Origin: Inhella inkyongensis
GTDB lineage: Bacteria; Pseudomonadota; Gammaproteobacteria; Burkholderiales; Burkholderiaceae_C
DNA: 64,000 nt
Direction: 5' to 3'
Assembly (NCBI RefSeq): GCF_005952805.1
Contig: NZ_CP040709.1
Span: 2,418,001 to 2,482,000, forward strand
Numbering within the stretch: position 1 is the first letter of the stretch; every line of letters begins with the position of its first letter. The notes under the pieces were generated by a model. It did not search any database. It was not told the origin of the DNA and saw only the letters and a list, made by a program, of their open reading frames with translations. Below, piece by piece: positions 21,675-31,011 of this stretch. The translations under genes were made by a program, and so were the position numbers.

Positions 21675-22775
21675 ATGCAAATCAGGCTCTGGGATATTTT
21701 TTGCCGCGTCATCGACAACTATGGCGACATCGGCGTGTGCTGGCGCTTGGCGCGCAACCTGACCCAACGCGGTCAACGGGTTCGGCTGTGGATCGACGAC
21801 CCGCGGGCGCTGGACTGGATGGCATCGCATTCCCAAGAACTTGGAACGGCCTCCTCCGATTCTTTCCATCACCCCTGCGAGGTTCACCCCTGGCCCGGAC
21901 AAGGCTGGCCGTCGCACTGCACGCCAGGCGATGTGGTTATCGAAGCCTTCGGTTGCGAGTTGCCACCCGACATCCAGGCAGGTCTGGCCCGTGTGCGTCC
22001 AGCACCTCCCGTATGGATCAATTTGGAATACCTGAGCGCCGAGGCCTACACCCTGAGGTGCCACCGGCTGCCCTCGCCCGTCTCCCACGGGCCGGCGGCG
22101 GGGCTGACCAAACACTTTTGGTACCCCGGCTTCGAACCCACCAGCGGCGGCCTGCTGCGCGAGCCCGGGTTGCTGGAGCGGCGTCGGATCCATGATCGCA
22201 ACGCCTTTCTCGCGCAGCTCGGCATCGCACCCAAACCGGGCGAACGCCTGGTCAGCCTGTTCTGCTATCCCTCAGCCCCCGTTGAGGCACTGGGTAAAGC
22301 CCTGGCGGGGCAGCCCACCCTGGTGCTTTGTTGCGGCGGCTCAAACAGTGAGGCCCTAAGAGGGCTGCCCAACATCCAGCAGCACGCCCTACCCTGGCTA
22401 GATCAAGACGATTACGACCGCCTGCTCTGGAGTTGCGATCTCAACGTCGTGCGCGGTGAGGACTCCTTTGTGCGGGCCCAATGGGCTGGACAGCCCTTCC
22501 TCTGGCACATCTACCCCCAGGACGATGGAGCACACGCTCAGAAGCTGATGGCCTTTCTGTCTCTGATCTGCAGCGCAAGGCCAGAGGCAGAGCGACAGGC
22601 CATTCAACCAGTCTGGCTGGCATGGAATGGGTTGGCGCCCCTGGACAGTCTGGATCAGCATCATCTGGATTCGGTCCTCAAGAGTGATCTTTGGGGCCAG
22701 TGGTGCAGCCGCTTGGCCGCGCAGACTGATCTGGCTGACCAATTGATCAAATTCGCGCAGTCCAAGAAGAGCTGA
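21675..22775 (+). CDS. earP: EF-P arginine rhamnosyltransferase EarP
   Basis: Transfers rhamnose from dTDP-beta-L-rhamnose to Arg32 of EF-P, which lets the ribosome pass polyproline stretches. 366 aa from the ATG at 21675 (MQIRLWDIFCRVIDNYGDIG); an in-frame start 8 codons upstream is less likely. Seen: the N-terminal DNYGDIGVCWRLAR segment with the family Asp, WINLEYLSAEAY, FWYPGF, and the C-terminal nucleotide-sugar site (VRGEDSFVRAQWAGQPFLWH). Directly upstream of efp, its substrate, with 126 bases between. Confidence 0.97.
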   Translation: MQIRLWDIFCRVIDNYGDIGVCWRLARNLTQRGQRVRLWIDDPRALDWMASHSQELGTASSDSFHHPCEVHPWPGQGWPSHCTPGDVVIEAFGCELPPDIQAGLARVRPAPPVWINLEYLSAEAYTLRCHRLPSPVSHGPAAGLTKHFWYPGFEPTSGGLLREPGLLERRRIHDRNAFLAQLGIAPKPGERLVSLFCYPSAPVEALGKALAGQPTLVLCCGGSNSEALRGLPNIQQHALPWLDQDDYDRLLWSCDLNVVRGEDSFVRAQWAGQPFLWHIYPQDDGAHAQKLMAFLSLICSARPEAERQAIQPVWLAWNGLAPLDSLDQHHLDSVLKSDLWGQWCSRLAAQTDLADQLIKFAQSKKS

Positions 22776-22901
22776 CGCTGAGTGGCGAGGACTTTTCAAC
22801 GCTAGCCAAACACTCCTCAGATAGAATGGCTGGCTTTGCGCCCGCTTTCTATTTCTTGGAAGCGCTAAGGGCGCCCCTTTCAGCCCTTACATCGCTACCC
22901 C

Positions 22902-23456
22902 ATGAAGATCGCCCAAGAAATCCGCGCCGGCAACGTGATCATGCAAGGCAAGGACCCGATGGTCGTGCTCAAGACCGAGTACAGCCGCGGCGGCCGCAAT
23001 GCCGCCACCGTGCGCATGAAGCTCAAGAGCCTGCTGAACAACTCGGGCACCGAAGTTGTCTTCAAGGCCGACGACAAGATGGACCAGATCATCCTCGACA
23101 AGAAGGAGTGCACCTACTCCTACTTTGCCGACCCGATGTATGTGTTCATGGACACCGAGTACAACCAGTTCGAGGTCGAGGCCGAGAACATGGGTGACGC
23201 CATCTCCTACCTGGAAGACGGCATGGCCGTGGAAGTGGTGTTCTACGATGGCAAAGCCATCTCGGTGGAGCTGCCCACCAGCGTGGTGCGTGAAATTACC
23301 TGGACCGAGCCGGCCGTCAAGGGCGACACCTCGGGCAAGGTGCTGAAGCCCGCCAAGATCGCCACCGGCTTCGAGATCATGGTGCCGATTTTTGTCGCCC
23401 AAAACGACAAGGTCGAAATCGACACCCGAACCCACGAGTACCGCAAGCGCGTCTAA
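22902..23456 (+). CDS. efp: Elongation factor P
   Basis: tRNA-like factor that relieves ribosome stalling at consecutive prolines. 184 aa, three beta-barrel domains. The tip loop reads EYSRGGRNA with Arg at position 32, the residue rhamnosylated by EarP, rather than the lysine modified by EpmA. The neighbouring gene therefore matches its modification type. C-terminal YRKRV is typical. A -10-like TAGAAT at 22822-22827 suggests it also has its own promoter. Confidence 0.98.
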   Translation: MKIAQEIRAGNVIMQGKDPMVVLKTEYSRGGRNAATVRMKLKSLLNNSGTEVVFKADDKMDQIILDKKECTYSYFADPMYVFMDTEYNQFEVEAENMGDAISYLEDGMAVEVVFYDGKAISVELPTSVVREITWTEPAVKGDTSGKVLKPAKIATGFEIMVPIFVAQNDKVEIDTRTHEYRKRV

Positions 23457-23478
23457 GACCGCGGAAACTCGAACATCA

Positions 23479-23501
23479 GGGGCGCCGCTGGCGCCCTTTT
23501 T
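23479..23501 (+). terminator. Terminator after efp
   Basis: 7-bp stem GGGCGCC / GGCGCCC with a 3-base loop followed by TTTTT, about 24 bases past the efp stop. Confidence 0.85.
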
Positions 23502-23532
23502 CATGCCCGGCTCTCATCCGGAGAATGGGCAT

Positions 23533-23558
23533 AAAAAAGCCCCGCCGAAGCGGGGCTT
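23533..23558 (-). terminator. Terminator after the OmpA-domain gene
   Basis: 9-bp stem AAGCCCCGC / GCGGGGCTT with a CGAA loop. Read on the minus strand, it is followed by a six-base T-run, about 20 bases after the stop of the minus-strand gene. Confidence 0.88.
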
Positions 23559-23576
23559 GGTCTCAGCCGAGGCTGA

Positions 23577-24281
23577 TTACTTCTTCGGGGCCACCGTGCG
23601 GGTGCCGACCACTTCGATCTCGACGCGGCGATTCTTCGCTTTGCCTTCACGGGTCTTGTTATCAGCCACAGGGCTCTTTTCGCCCTTGCCTTCGGTGTAG
23701 ACGCGGTTGGCTTCGATGCCCTTGCCGGTCAGATAGGCTTTCACGGCTTCTGCGCGACGCACCGACAGCTTCTGGTTGTACTCATCCGAGCCATCGCTGT
23801 CGGTGTGGCCGACGGCAATGATGACTTCCAGATTGATCGCGCCCATCTTCGAGGCCAGGTCGTCCAGCTTGGTCTTGGCTTCAGGCTTCAGCACGGCCTT
23901 GTCCACATCAAAGAAAGCGTCAGCCGCGTAGGTGACCTTTTCGATGATGGGCTTCGGAGGAGCCGGCGGGGCGACCGGGGCCACCACGGGCTTCGGAGCC
24001 TCAACGGCCTTGGGCGGTGCGGGAGGGGCCGGCGGCGGGGGCAGCAAGGCGCCATCACAGCTGTCGCCAGCAAAGCCTTTCATGCCCTTCAGATTGGCCA
24101 CCTGCTTGGCTGCCGTGGCCGGCGTCCAAGAGGCGTTGCGCCAGCAGTGCTCGCTGGTGCCGTTCAGCCACACCAGCTTGCCGGACGCATCCATCCAGTT
24201 GTCGTTCACTTGCGCCTGGGCGCCAGTGTGGGTCAAAGCGGCCAGGGCCAGCAGCGATGCCACGCGGGTCAGTTTGTTCAT
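23577..24281 (-). CDS. OmpA-family peptidoglycan-binding envelope protein
   Basis: 234 aa from the ATG at 24281, which has an AGGAG ribosome-binding site and a clear signal peptide (MNKLTRVASLLALAALTHTG, cleavage after AQA). The mature N-terminal ~70 residues are short (WCRNASW-like segment), then a Pro/Ala hinge, then the OmpA-like domain: YAADAFFDVDKAVLKPEAK, the VIIAVGHTDSDGSDEYNQ diaminopimelate-binding segment, SVRRAEAVKAYL and NRRVEIEV. There is no beta-barrel, so it is probably a periplasmic tether rather than a porin. OmpA genes of this type commonly sit divergent from gyrA in Burkholderiales. Confidence 0.9.
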   Translation of the reverse strand: MNKLTRVASLLALAALTHTGAQAQVNDNWMDASGKLVWLNGTSEHCWRNASWTPATAAKQVANLKGMKGFAGDSCDGALLPPPPAPPAPPKAVEAPKPVVAPVAPPAPPKPIIEKVTYAADAFFDVDKAVLKPEAKTKLDDLASKMGAINLEVIIAVGHTDSDGSDEYNQKLSVRRAEAVKAYLTGKGIEANRVYTEGKGEKSPVADNKTREGKAKNRRVEIEVVGTRTVAPKK

Positions 24282-24552
24282 ATTTCTCCTCTTAAGGGTG
24301 CCGCAGTTTTCTGCGCAAGGATGGGTCAGCCAAAGCCTCAAGGGACGCCCACCACGCAGGCAGTTCCGAAGGGTTCGAAACCATTCTGCCATCGGGCTTT
24401 CCAGCGGCGCATTGTGGCGGCCGACTTGCGAAGCCTTTGTGTCCCTGTTGCAGAGTCGCGACAAGGTGCGCCCCATAGAATCGCCCGCTTTCCCCGAAAA
24501 CCCTTCCGCCCGCACATCTTGATGGGGCGAGCGGAATACAGCCTGCGCCCGC

Positions 24553-27207
24553 ATGACGTCTCAGTTCGCCAAGGAAACCCTGCCCGTCAGCCTCGAAGAG
24601 GAGATGCGCCGCTCTTACCTCGATTACGCCATGAGCGTGATCGTGGGCCGCGCCCTCCCCGACGCCCGGGACGGCCTCAAGCCCGTGCACCGTCGCGTCC
24701 TGTTCGCGATGCACGAGCTCAACAACGACTGGAACCGCCCCTATAAAAAGTCGGCGCGTATCGTCGGTGACGTCATCGGTAAATACCACCCGCACGGCGA
24801 CAGCGCGGTGTACGACACCATCGTGCGCATGGCGCAGGATTTTTCCCTGCGCCATATGTTGGTGGATGGCCAGGGCAATTTCGGCTCGGTGGACGGCGAC
24901 AACGCCGCGGCCATGCGATACACGGAAATCCGCCTGGCCAAGGTGGCGCATGAAATGCTGGCCGATATCGACAAGGAAACCGTCGATTTCGGCCCGAACT
25001 ACGACGGCTCGGAAAAAGAGCCGCTGGTGCTGCCCACGCGGCTGCCGAATTTGCTGGTCAATGGCTCCTCGGGTATTGCGGTGGGCATGGCCACCAATAT
25101 CCCGCCGCACAACCTCAACGAGGTGGTGGACGCCTGCCTGCACACCCTGCGCAACCCGGATGTCAGCATCGACGAGCTGATGGGCTTCATCCCGGCGCCC
25201 GACTTCCCCACCGCCGGCATCATCTACGGCCTGGAGGGCGTGCGCGAGGGCTATCGCACCGGCCGTGGCCGGGTGGTGATGCGCGCCAAGGTGCACTTCG
25301 AAGACATCGATCGCGGCCAGCGCCAGGCCATCATCGTTGACGAGATTCCCTATCAGGTGAACAAAAAGAGCCTGCTCGAGCGCATTGCCGAGTTGGTGCA
25401 CGAAAAGAAGCTGGAAGGCATCAGCCACATCCAGGACGAATCCGACAAGTCGGGCATGCGCGTGGTCATCGAGCTCAAGCGCGGCGAAGTGCCCGAAGTG
25501 GTGCTGAACAACCTGTACAAGCAAACCCAGCTGCAGGACAGCTTCGGCATGAATATGGTGGCGCTGATCGATGGTCAGCCCAAGCTCTGCAATCTGAAGG
25601 ACCTGATCTCGGTCTTCTTGGAGCACCGCCGCGAGGTCGTCACCCGTCGCACGGTGTTCGAGCTGCGCAAGGCGCGCGAGCGCGGCCATGTGCTGGAAGG
25701 CCTGGCCGTCGCGCTGGCCAATATCGACGAGTTCATTCGCATCATCAAGAACTCGCCCACGCCGCCGCTGGCCAAGGCCGAGCTGATGGCCAAGCGCTGG
25801 GACTCCAGCCTGGTGCGCGAGATGCTCGCGCGCGCCGATGCCGCCAACCCCGGCACCGCCGCCGCTTACCGCCCCGACGGGCTGGAGGCGCAATACGGCC
25901 TGCAGGCCGACGGCCTCTATGCGCTGAGCGAGACCCAGGCCGGCGAAATCCTGCAGATGCGTCTGCAGCGCCTGACCGGGCTGGAGCAGGACAAGATCGT
26001 CGGCGAGTACAAGGACGTGATGGCGCAGATTGCCGATCTGCTGGACATCCTGGCCAAGCCCGAGCGCGTCACCGTCATCATTGGCGACGAGCTCACTGCC
26101 CTGCGAGCCGAGTTCGGCCAGACCAAGCTGGGCGAGCGCCGCTCGGTGATCGAGCGCAATGCGCAAGAACTCGGCACCGAAGACCTGATCACCCCCACCG
26201 ACATGGTGGTCACGCTCAGTCACACCGGCTACATCAAGAGCCAGGCGCTCAGCGAATACCGCGCGCAGCGCCGCGGCGGGCGCGGCAAGCAGGCCACGGC
26301 GACGAAGGAAGACGACTGGATCGACCAGCTCTTCATCGCCAACACGCACGATTGGATCCTGTGCTTCAGCAACCGCGGGCGCGTCTACTGGCTCAAGGTT
26401 TGGGAAGTGCCGCAAGGCAGCCGCAACTCGCGCGGCAAGCCCATCGTCAACATGTTCCCGCTGCAGCCCGACGAGAAGATCACCGTCGTGCTGCCGCTCA
26501 CCGGCGAGTTCCGCAGCTTCCCCGAGGACCACTTCATCTTCATGTGCACCGCACTGGGCACGGTGAAGAAGACCTCGCTCAAGGAATTCAGCAACCCGCG
26601 CAAGGCCGGCATCATCTCGGTCGACCTCGACCCGGGCGACTTCCTGATCGGCGCCGCGCTCACCGATGGCCACCACGACGTGATGCTCTTCAGCGATGGC
26701 GGCAAGGCGGTGCGCTTCGATGAAGATGATGTGCGCGCCATGGGTCGTCAGGCGCGCGGCGTGCGCGGCATGCAACTGGAAGATGGGCAATCGGTGATTG
26801 CCATGCTGGTGGCCGAGGACGAAACCCAGAGCGTGCTCACCGCCACCGAGAACGGCTACGGCAAGCGCACCTCCATCGTCGAATACACCCGCCACGGCCG
26901 TGGCACCAAGGGCATGATCGCCATCCAGCAAAGCGAGCGCAACGGCAAGGTCGTCGCCGCCACCCTTGTGCGCCCCGAGGACGAAATCATGCTGATCACC
27001 GACAAGGGCGTGCTGGTGCGCACCCGCGTGGCCGAGATCCGCGAACTGGGCCGCGCGACGCAGGGCGTGACCCTGATCGCCCTTGATGACGGCGCCAAAC
27101 TCAGCGGGCTGCAGCGCATCGTCGAGAACGACGCCGGCACCGACACCGAGGGCAATCCTGAGCCCACCCCCGACACCCCAACCGATTCCACCGGAGACTC
27201 CGAATGA
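24553..27207 (+). CDS. gyrA: DNA gyrase subunit A
   Basis: Breaks and rejoins DNA to introduce negative supercoils with GyrB. 884 aa. Seen: the winged-helix region with [20 protein letters not shown], the catalytic tyrosine at position 123 in AMRYTEIRL, coiled-coil DNA gate, and the six-bladed C-terminal wrapping domain with the GyrA-box-like QRRGGRGKQ. The quinolone-determining positions equivalent to E. coli Ser83 and Asp87 are Ser84 and Asp88, the wild-type susceptible residues. The acidic C-terminal tail is short. It leads a plus-strand run of overlapping or closely spaced genes. Confidence 0.98.
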   Translation: MTSQFAKETLPVSLEEEMRRSYLDYAMSVIVGRALPDARDGLKPVHRRVLFAMHELNNDWNRPYKKSARIVGDVIGKYHPHGDSAVYDTIVRMAQDFSLRHMLVDGQGNFGSVDGDNAAAMRYTEIRLAKVAHEMLADIDKETVDFGPNYDGSEKEPLVLPTRLPNLLVNGSSGIAVGMATNIPPHNLNEVVDACLHTLRNPDVSIDELMGFIPAPDFPTAGIIYGLEGVREGYRTGRGRVVMRAKVHFEDIDRGQRQAIIVDEIPYQVNKKSLLERIAELVHEKKLEGISHIQDESDKSGMRVVIELKRGEVPEVVLNNLYKQTQLQDSFGMNMVALIDGQPKLCNLKDLISVFLEHRREVVTRRTVFELRKARERGHVLEGLAVALANIDEFIRIIKNSPTPPLAKAELMAKRWDSSLVREMLARADAANPGTAAAYRPDGLEAQYGLQADGLYALSETQAGEILQMRLQRLTGLEQDKIVGEYKDVMAQIADLLDILAKPERVTVIIGDELTALRAEFGQTKLGERRSVIERNAQELGTEDLITPTDMVVTLSHTGYIKSQALSEYRAQRRGGRGKQATATKEDDWIDQLFIANTHDWILCFSNRGRVYWLKVWEVPQGSRNSRGKPIVNMFPLQPDEKITVVLPLTGEFRSFPEDHFIFMCTALGTVKKTSLKEFSNPRKAGIISVDLDPGDFLIGAALTDGHHDVMLFSDGGKAVRFDEDDVRAMGRQARGVRGMQLEDGQSVIAMLVAEDETQSVLTATENGYGKRTSIVEYTRHGRGTKGMIAIQQSERNGKVVAATLVRPEDEIMLITDKGVLVRTRVAEIRELGRATQGVTLIALDDGAKLSGLQRIVENDAGTDTEGNPEPTPDTPTDSTGDSE

Positions 27208-27764
27208 ACAGCCCCACCCTCCTGCTGAGCGCGCTGGCCCTGAGCCTGGCCGCCCATTTCCCGGCTGAGGCCCAGTCCAAGAAGGAGCTGCTGGCCAAGG
27301 TTGTCAAAGTGCAACAGGCCCAGATCGAGCAATTCGGCTCCATGCTGCTGCAAAGCAATCTGGCCCCAATGCTGCAGCAGGTCTCTCAGGTGCTGCGCAG
27401 CCGCGTGCCGGAAGACAAGCGTGAAGCCACGGCCAAGGCGTTGGATGTCGAACTGCAGGCCTTCCGGCGCGAGGTCGAGCCGGCGCTGCGCGCCAGCGCC
27501 ATGAAGAATGCCCCCGAGGTCTTCACCAGCAAGCTGGACGCCAGCTTCAACGAAGCCGAACTCAAGGAACTGCTGAAGTACTTGGAGTCCCCGGTGGTCA
27601 AGCGCTACGGCCCCATCGCGGCCGAAAGCCAAGGCCTTCTCGCGCAGAAGATCGTGGCCGACACCAAGCCCCTGGTGGAGTCCCGCATGAAGGCGCTGGA
27701 TCAGAAGATGGCTGAGATCCTGGGCATTAAGCCGGTTGCCGCCGCTTCAAGCGCCAAGCCTTAA
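27204..27764 (+). CDS. DUF2059 periplasmic protein
   Basis: 186 aa with a cleavable signal peptide ([19 protein letters not shown]). The body is helical and matches the DUF2059 family, with the C-terminal [20 protein letters not shown] region being its most conserved part. No function is established for the family. The start overlaps the gyrA stop by 4 bases (ATGA), and serC begins 5 bases after its stop, so it is made in the same transcript. Confidence 0.85.
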   Translation: MNSPTLLLSALALSLAAHFPAEAQSKKELLAKVVKVQQAQIEQFGSMLLQSNLAPMLQQVSQVLRSRVPEDKREATAKALDVELQAFRREVEPALRASAMKNAPEVFTSKLDASFNEAELKELLKYLESPVVKRYGPIAAESQGLLAQKIVADTKPLVESRMKALDQKMAEILGIKPVAAASSAKP

Positions 27765-27769
27765 GGACC

Positions 27770-28897
27770 ATGGCCCACGCGTCTACGCGCCCCTACAACT
27801 TCTCGGCCGGACCGGCCTGCCTGCCGCTACCCGTGTTGGAGCAGGCCGCCGCCGAGATGTGCGACTGGCAGGGCAGCGGCATGGGCGTGATGGAGATGAG
27901 CCATCGCGGCCCGCAGTTCGGCGCCATCCTGGCGCAGGCGGAGCGCGACTTGCGGGCGCTTGCCGGTGTACCCGATGAGTTCGCCATTCTGTTCATGCAG
28001 GGTGGCGCCCTGGCGGCCAACGCCCTGATCCCGCTCAACCTCGCCCATCGCGGCCGGGTCGATGTGGCGGTCACGGGCAGTTGGTCGGCCAAAAGCGCCG
28101 ACGAAGCCGCCCGCTATGCCCTGGTGCAGCGCGTGGTGGACACGCGCGCCGAGGGCTATCTGGACATTCCAGCGCCCGACAGCTGGGCCCTGCGCGATGA
28201 CGTGGACTACGTCCATCTGTGCTCGAACGAGACCATCGATGGTGTGGAGTTCCAGGATCTGCCGAACCTGCGCGCTCTCGGCTGCGAGGCCCCGCTGGTG
28301 GTGGACTGCTCCTCCAACCAGCTTTCACGCCGCTTTGACTGGTCGCGCATCGGTCTGGCCTTTGGCGGCGCACAAAAGAACATCGGCCCGGCCGGCTTGA
28401 CCCTGGTGTACGTGCGCCGGGATCTGCTCCAACCCGCTCTGGCTGCCTGCCCCACGGCATTCAGCCTGGAGCGCGTGGCGCGCGAGAACTCCATGTTCAA
28501 CACACCGCCCACCTACGCGATCTATATCGCCGGGCTGGTGTTCGCCTGGGGCCTGCAATTCCGCTGGAATGGGCTCCAAGGTCTTGAAGCTCTCGAGGCC
28601 CATAACCGCGACAAGGCGGCCCTGCTCTACGCCGCCCTGGATGACTCCAACCTGTTCGAGAACCGTGTGTCATCCGCGGTGCGCTCGCGCATGAACATCC
28701 CCTTCTTCCTGCGCGAACCCGGTCTGACGGACACTTTCCTGGCCCAGGCTGCCCAGGCCACACCGGTCGGCCTGCTGCAATTGAAGGGTCATAAGAGCAA
28801 GGGCGGATGCCGCGCCTCGCTTTACAACGCCATGCCGCTGGCCGGCGTTCAGGCCCTGGTTGATTTCATGCAGGACTTTGAACGCCGCCATGGCTGA
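27770..28897 (+). CDS. serC: Phosphoserine aminotransferase
   Basis: PLP enzyme converting 3-phosphohydroxypyruvate to phosphoserine in serine synthesis, also used in pyridoxal phosphate synthesis. 375 aa. Seen: N-terminal [26 protein letters not shown], the PLP lysine in [24 protein letters not shown], and C-terminal [20 protein letters not shown]. It overlaps pheA by 8 bases. Confidence 0.98.
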   Translation: MAHASTRPYNFSAGPACLPLPVLEQAAAEMCDWQGSGMGVMEMSHRGPQFGAILAQAERDLRALAGVPDEFAILFMQGGALAANALIPLNLAHRGRVDVAVTGSWSAKSADEAARYALVQRVVDTRAEGYLDIPAPDSWALRDDVDYVHLCSNETIDGVEFQDLPNLRALGCEAPLVVDCSSNQLSRRFDWSRIGLAFGGAQKNIGPAGLTLVYVRRDLLQPALAACPTAFSLERVARENSMFNTPPTYAIYIAGLVFAWGLQFRWNGLQGLEALEAHNRDKAALLYAALDDSNLFENRVSSAVRSRMNIPFFLREPGLTDTFLAQAAQATPVGLLQLKGHKSKGGCRASLYNAMPLAGVQALVDFMQDFERRHG

Positions 28898-30014
28898 GAC
28901 ACCCAAGGAAAGCCCAACACCCGCGCAGGACCACGCCTTGGCCGGTCTGCGCGATCAAATCGACGCCGTTGACAGGGAACTGCTCAAGCTGCTGAACCAA
29001 CGCGCGGCGCTGGCACAGGCCGTGGGCGGCATCAAGAAACAACAAGGCAGCCTGGTGTTCCGCCCTGAGCGCGAGGCGGCGGTCATTGCCGGGCTGAAGG
29101 CGCACAACCCAGGACCGCTGCAGTCCGACACCATCGCGCCGATCTGGCGCGAAATCATGAGTGCCTGCCGCGCGCTGGAAACGCCCACCCGGGTCGCCTA
29201 CCTGGGACCGGCAGGGACGTTTTCAGAGCAGGCCAGCCTGGGCTTCTTCGGCTCCAGCATCGTCCGCGTGCCCTGCACCAGCATCGATGAGGTATTCCGA
29301 GTCACCAGCGCGGGTGCGGCAGACTTCGGCGTCGTCCCGGTCGAAAACTCCACCGAAGGCGGTGTCGCGCGCACACTTGATCTGCTGCTCTCCACGCCGC
29401 TTTTCATCGTGGCCGAGACCAGCCTCTTTGTGCGCCACAACCTGCTGCGCGTGCGCAATGACCTGGCTGAGATCGAAGCTGTGGTGGCCCATCCCCAAGC
29501 CTTGGCCCAGTGCCAGGGTTGGCTGGCCCAGCACCTGCCGCATGCCGAGCGACGGCCCGTCTCCAGCAATGCCGAGGGCGCCCGACTGGCGGCCCAGGAT
29601 GCAAAACTCGCGGCCATCGCCAGCGACCGCGCCAGCAGCGAGTACGGCCTGCACATCGTGGCGCCCGCCATTCAGGACGACGCCCACAACCGCACCCGCT
29701 TTGCCGTGCTGACCCAGCCCGAGTTGCACCCCAGCCCGCGCGCCAGCGGCCGGGACTGCACCTCCCTGGTGGTCTCCGTGCTGAACCGCCCGGGCGCCTT
29801 GCATGATCTGGTGGTGCCCCTCAAGACCCATGGGGTCTCAATGACTCGCTTCGAGTCGCGCCCGGCCCGCAGTGGCGGTCAGTGGGAGTACTACTTCTAC
29901 ATCGACCTCCAGGGCCACCCCGACGAAGCGCATGTCGCGCGCGCCCTGAAAGAATTGCGCGACTGCTGCGCCTTTTTCAAGGTGCTTGGTACCTACCCCT
30001 TGGATACACACTGA
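28890..30014 (+). CDS. pheA: Bifunctional chorismate mutase / prephenate dehydratase
   Basis: Converts chorismate to prephenate and on to phenylpyruvate for phenylalanine synthesis. 374 aa from the ATG at 28890; a longer frame starting inside serC is rejected. Domains: AroQ-type chorismate mutase ([19 protein letters not shown], about 15-95), prephenate dehydratase ([20 protein letters not shown] to NRTRFAVL, about 100-275), and the ACT domain with the phenylalanine-binding ESRP motif (about 290-370). Its stop codon lies inside an 11-bp tandem repeat. Confidence 0.97.
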   Translation: MAETPKESPTPAQDHALAGLRDQIDAVDRELLKLLNQRAALAQAVGGIKKQQGSLVFRPEREAAVIAGLKAHNPGPLQSDTIAPIWREIMSACRALETPTRVAYLGPAGTFSEQASLGFFGSSIVRVPCTSIDEVFRVTSAGAADFGVVPVENSTEGGVARTLDLLLSTPLFIVAETSLFVRHNLLRVRNDLAEIEAVVAHPQALAQCQGWLAQHLPHAERRPVSSNAEGARLAAQDAKLAAIASDRASSEYGLHIVAPAIQDDAHNRTRFAVLTQPELHPSPRASGRDCTSLVVSVLNRPGALHDLVVPLKTHGVSMTRFESRPARSGGQWEYYFYIDLQGHPDEAHVARALKELRDCCAFFKVLGTYPLDTH

Positions 30015-30036
30015 ATACACACTGAATACAAACTGA
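30004..30036 (+). repeat. 11-bp tandem repeat over the pheA stop codon
   Basis: Three head-to-tail copies of ATACACACTGA (the third has one change, ATACAAACTGA). The first copy encodes the last residues and stop of PheA. The other two form most of the 35-base gap before tyrA. Confidence 0.9.
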
Positions 30037-30049
30037 GCGCCAACATCGA

Positions 30050-30976
30050 ATGACCCGCCTGCCCCGCCCCCACTTTCAACAGCTTGGACTGATCGGCTGC
30101 GGCCTGATTGGCGGCAGCTTTGCGCTGGCGCTCAAGCGCGCCGGCCTGGTCAAGCGGGTGGTGGGTTACAGCAAGAGCCCGAGCACCACGGAGACCGCCA
30201 AACGCCTGGGGGTCATCGATGTCGCTGCGGAGTCGGCGCTGCTGGCGGTATCAGGCTCCGATCTGGTCCTGATTGCCGTGCCCGTGGCAGCCACCGAGGC
30301 CACGCTGCGTGCCATCCGCCATCTGGCCCAGGTGCAGCCACAGACCCTGTTCATGGACGTCGGCTCCACCAAGGCCGATGTGGCGATCGCGGTGCAAAAG
30401 GTACTGGGCGCCCACGCGGCCCAGTTCGTACCCGCGCACCCCATTGCAGGCAAGGAACTCGCGGGCGTGCAGAACGCCGAGGCCCAGCTGTTCCAGGGCC
30501 GCCAAGTGGTGCTGACCCCGCTGCCCGAAAACGAACCCGCGCTGGTGCAAAAGGCGGCCGGCGTATGGGCCGCGATGGGCTGCAAGGTCCTGCGCATGAC
30601 GCCGGAAAACCATGACGCAGCCTATGCCGCCGTCAGCCACTTTCCGCATCTGCTGGCCTACGCCTATTTCCAATCGGTGATGCGCCAGCCTTCGGGGCGC
30701 GAATTCATGGAGTTGGCAGGCACGGGCTTTCGCGACTTCACCCGCATTGCGGGCGGCGACCCGGCGGTCTGGCGCGACATCTTCCTGGCTAATCGCGACG
30801 AAATCCTGCACCAGTCGCAGCGCTTCCGCAGCGTGCTCGACCGCCTGGAGCACTGGATGAAGGAAGGCGACACCAGCGCGCTGGAGACCCTGCTACGCCA
30901 GGTCAGTGAGGCCCGCAACAAGTGGTCGCCCACCTTCTTCGATGCCGAAGACGGTGAGCCCTCTTCCCACTTTTGA
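30050..30976 (+). CDS. tyrA: Prephenate dehydrogenase
   Basis: NAD(P)-dependent oxidative decarboxylation of prephenate to 4-hydroxyphenylpyruvate for tyrosine synthesis. 308 aa. Seen: the dinucleotide-binding GLIGCGLIGGSFALALKRAG, DVGSTKADV, catalytic His in FVPAHPIAGKE, and AVSHFPHLLAYAYF. It is a stand-alone TyrA without mutase or ACT domain. In many related genomes hisC lies between pheA and tyrA; here it is absent. Confidence 0.96.
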   Translation: MTRLPRPHFQQLGLIGCGLIGGSFALALKRAGLVKRVVGYSKSPSTTETAKRLGVIDVAAESALLAVSGSDLVLIAVPVAATEATLRAIRHLAQVQPQTLFMDVGSTKADVAIAVQKVLGAHAAQFVPAHPIAGKELAGVQNAEAQLFQGRQVVLTPLPENEPALVQKAAGVWAAMGCKVLRMTPENHDAAYAAVSHFPHLLAYAYFQSVMRQPSGREFMELAGTGFRDFTRIAGGDPAVWRDIFLANRDEILHQSQRFRSVLDRLEHWMKEGDTSALETLLRQVSEARNKWSPTFFDAEDGEPSSHF

Positions 30977-31011
30977 TTCATTTCTAAGCTCGGCGCAGCC
31001 GCGCCATCGAC

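Noticed and set aside
24292..26931. 879-residue open frame antisense to gyrA
   Set aside because: Low-information His/Gly/Val/Ala-rich translation without motifs; a typical shadow in the third-codon GC-rich frame opposite a conserved gene.
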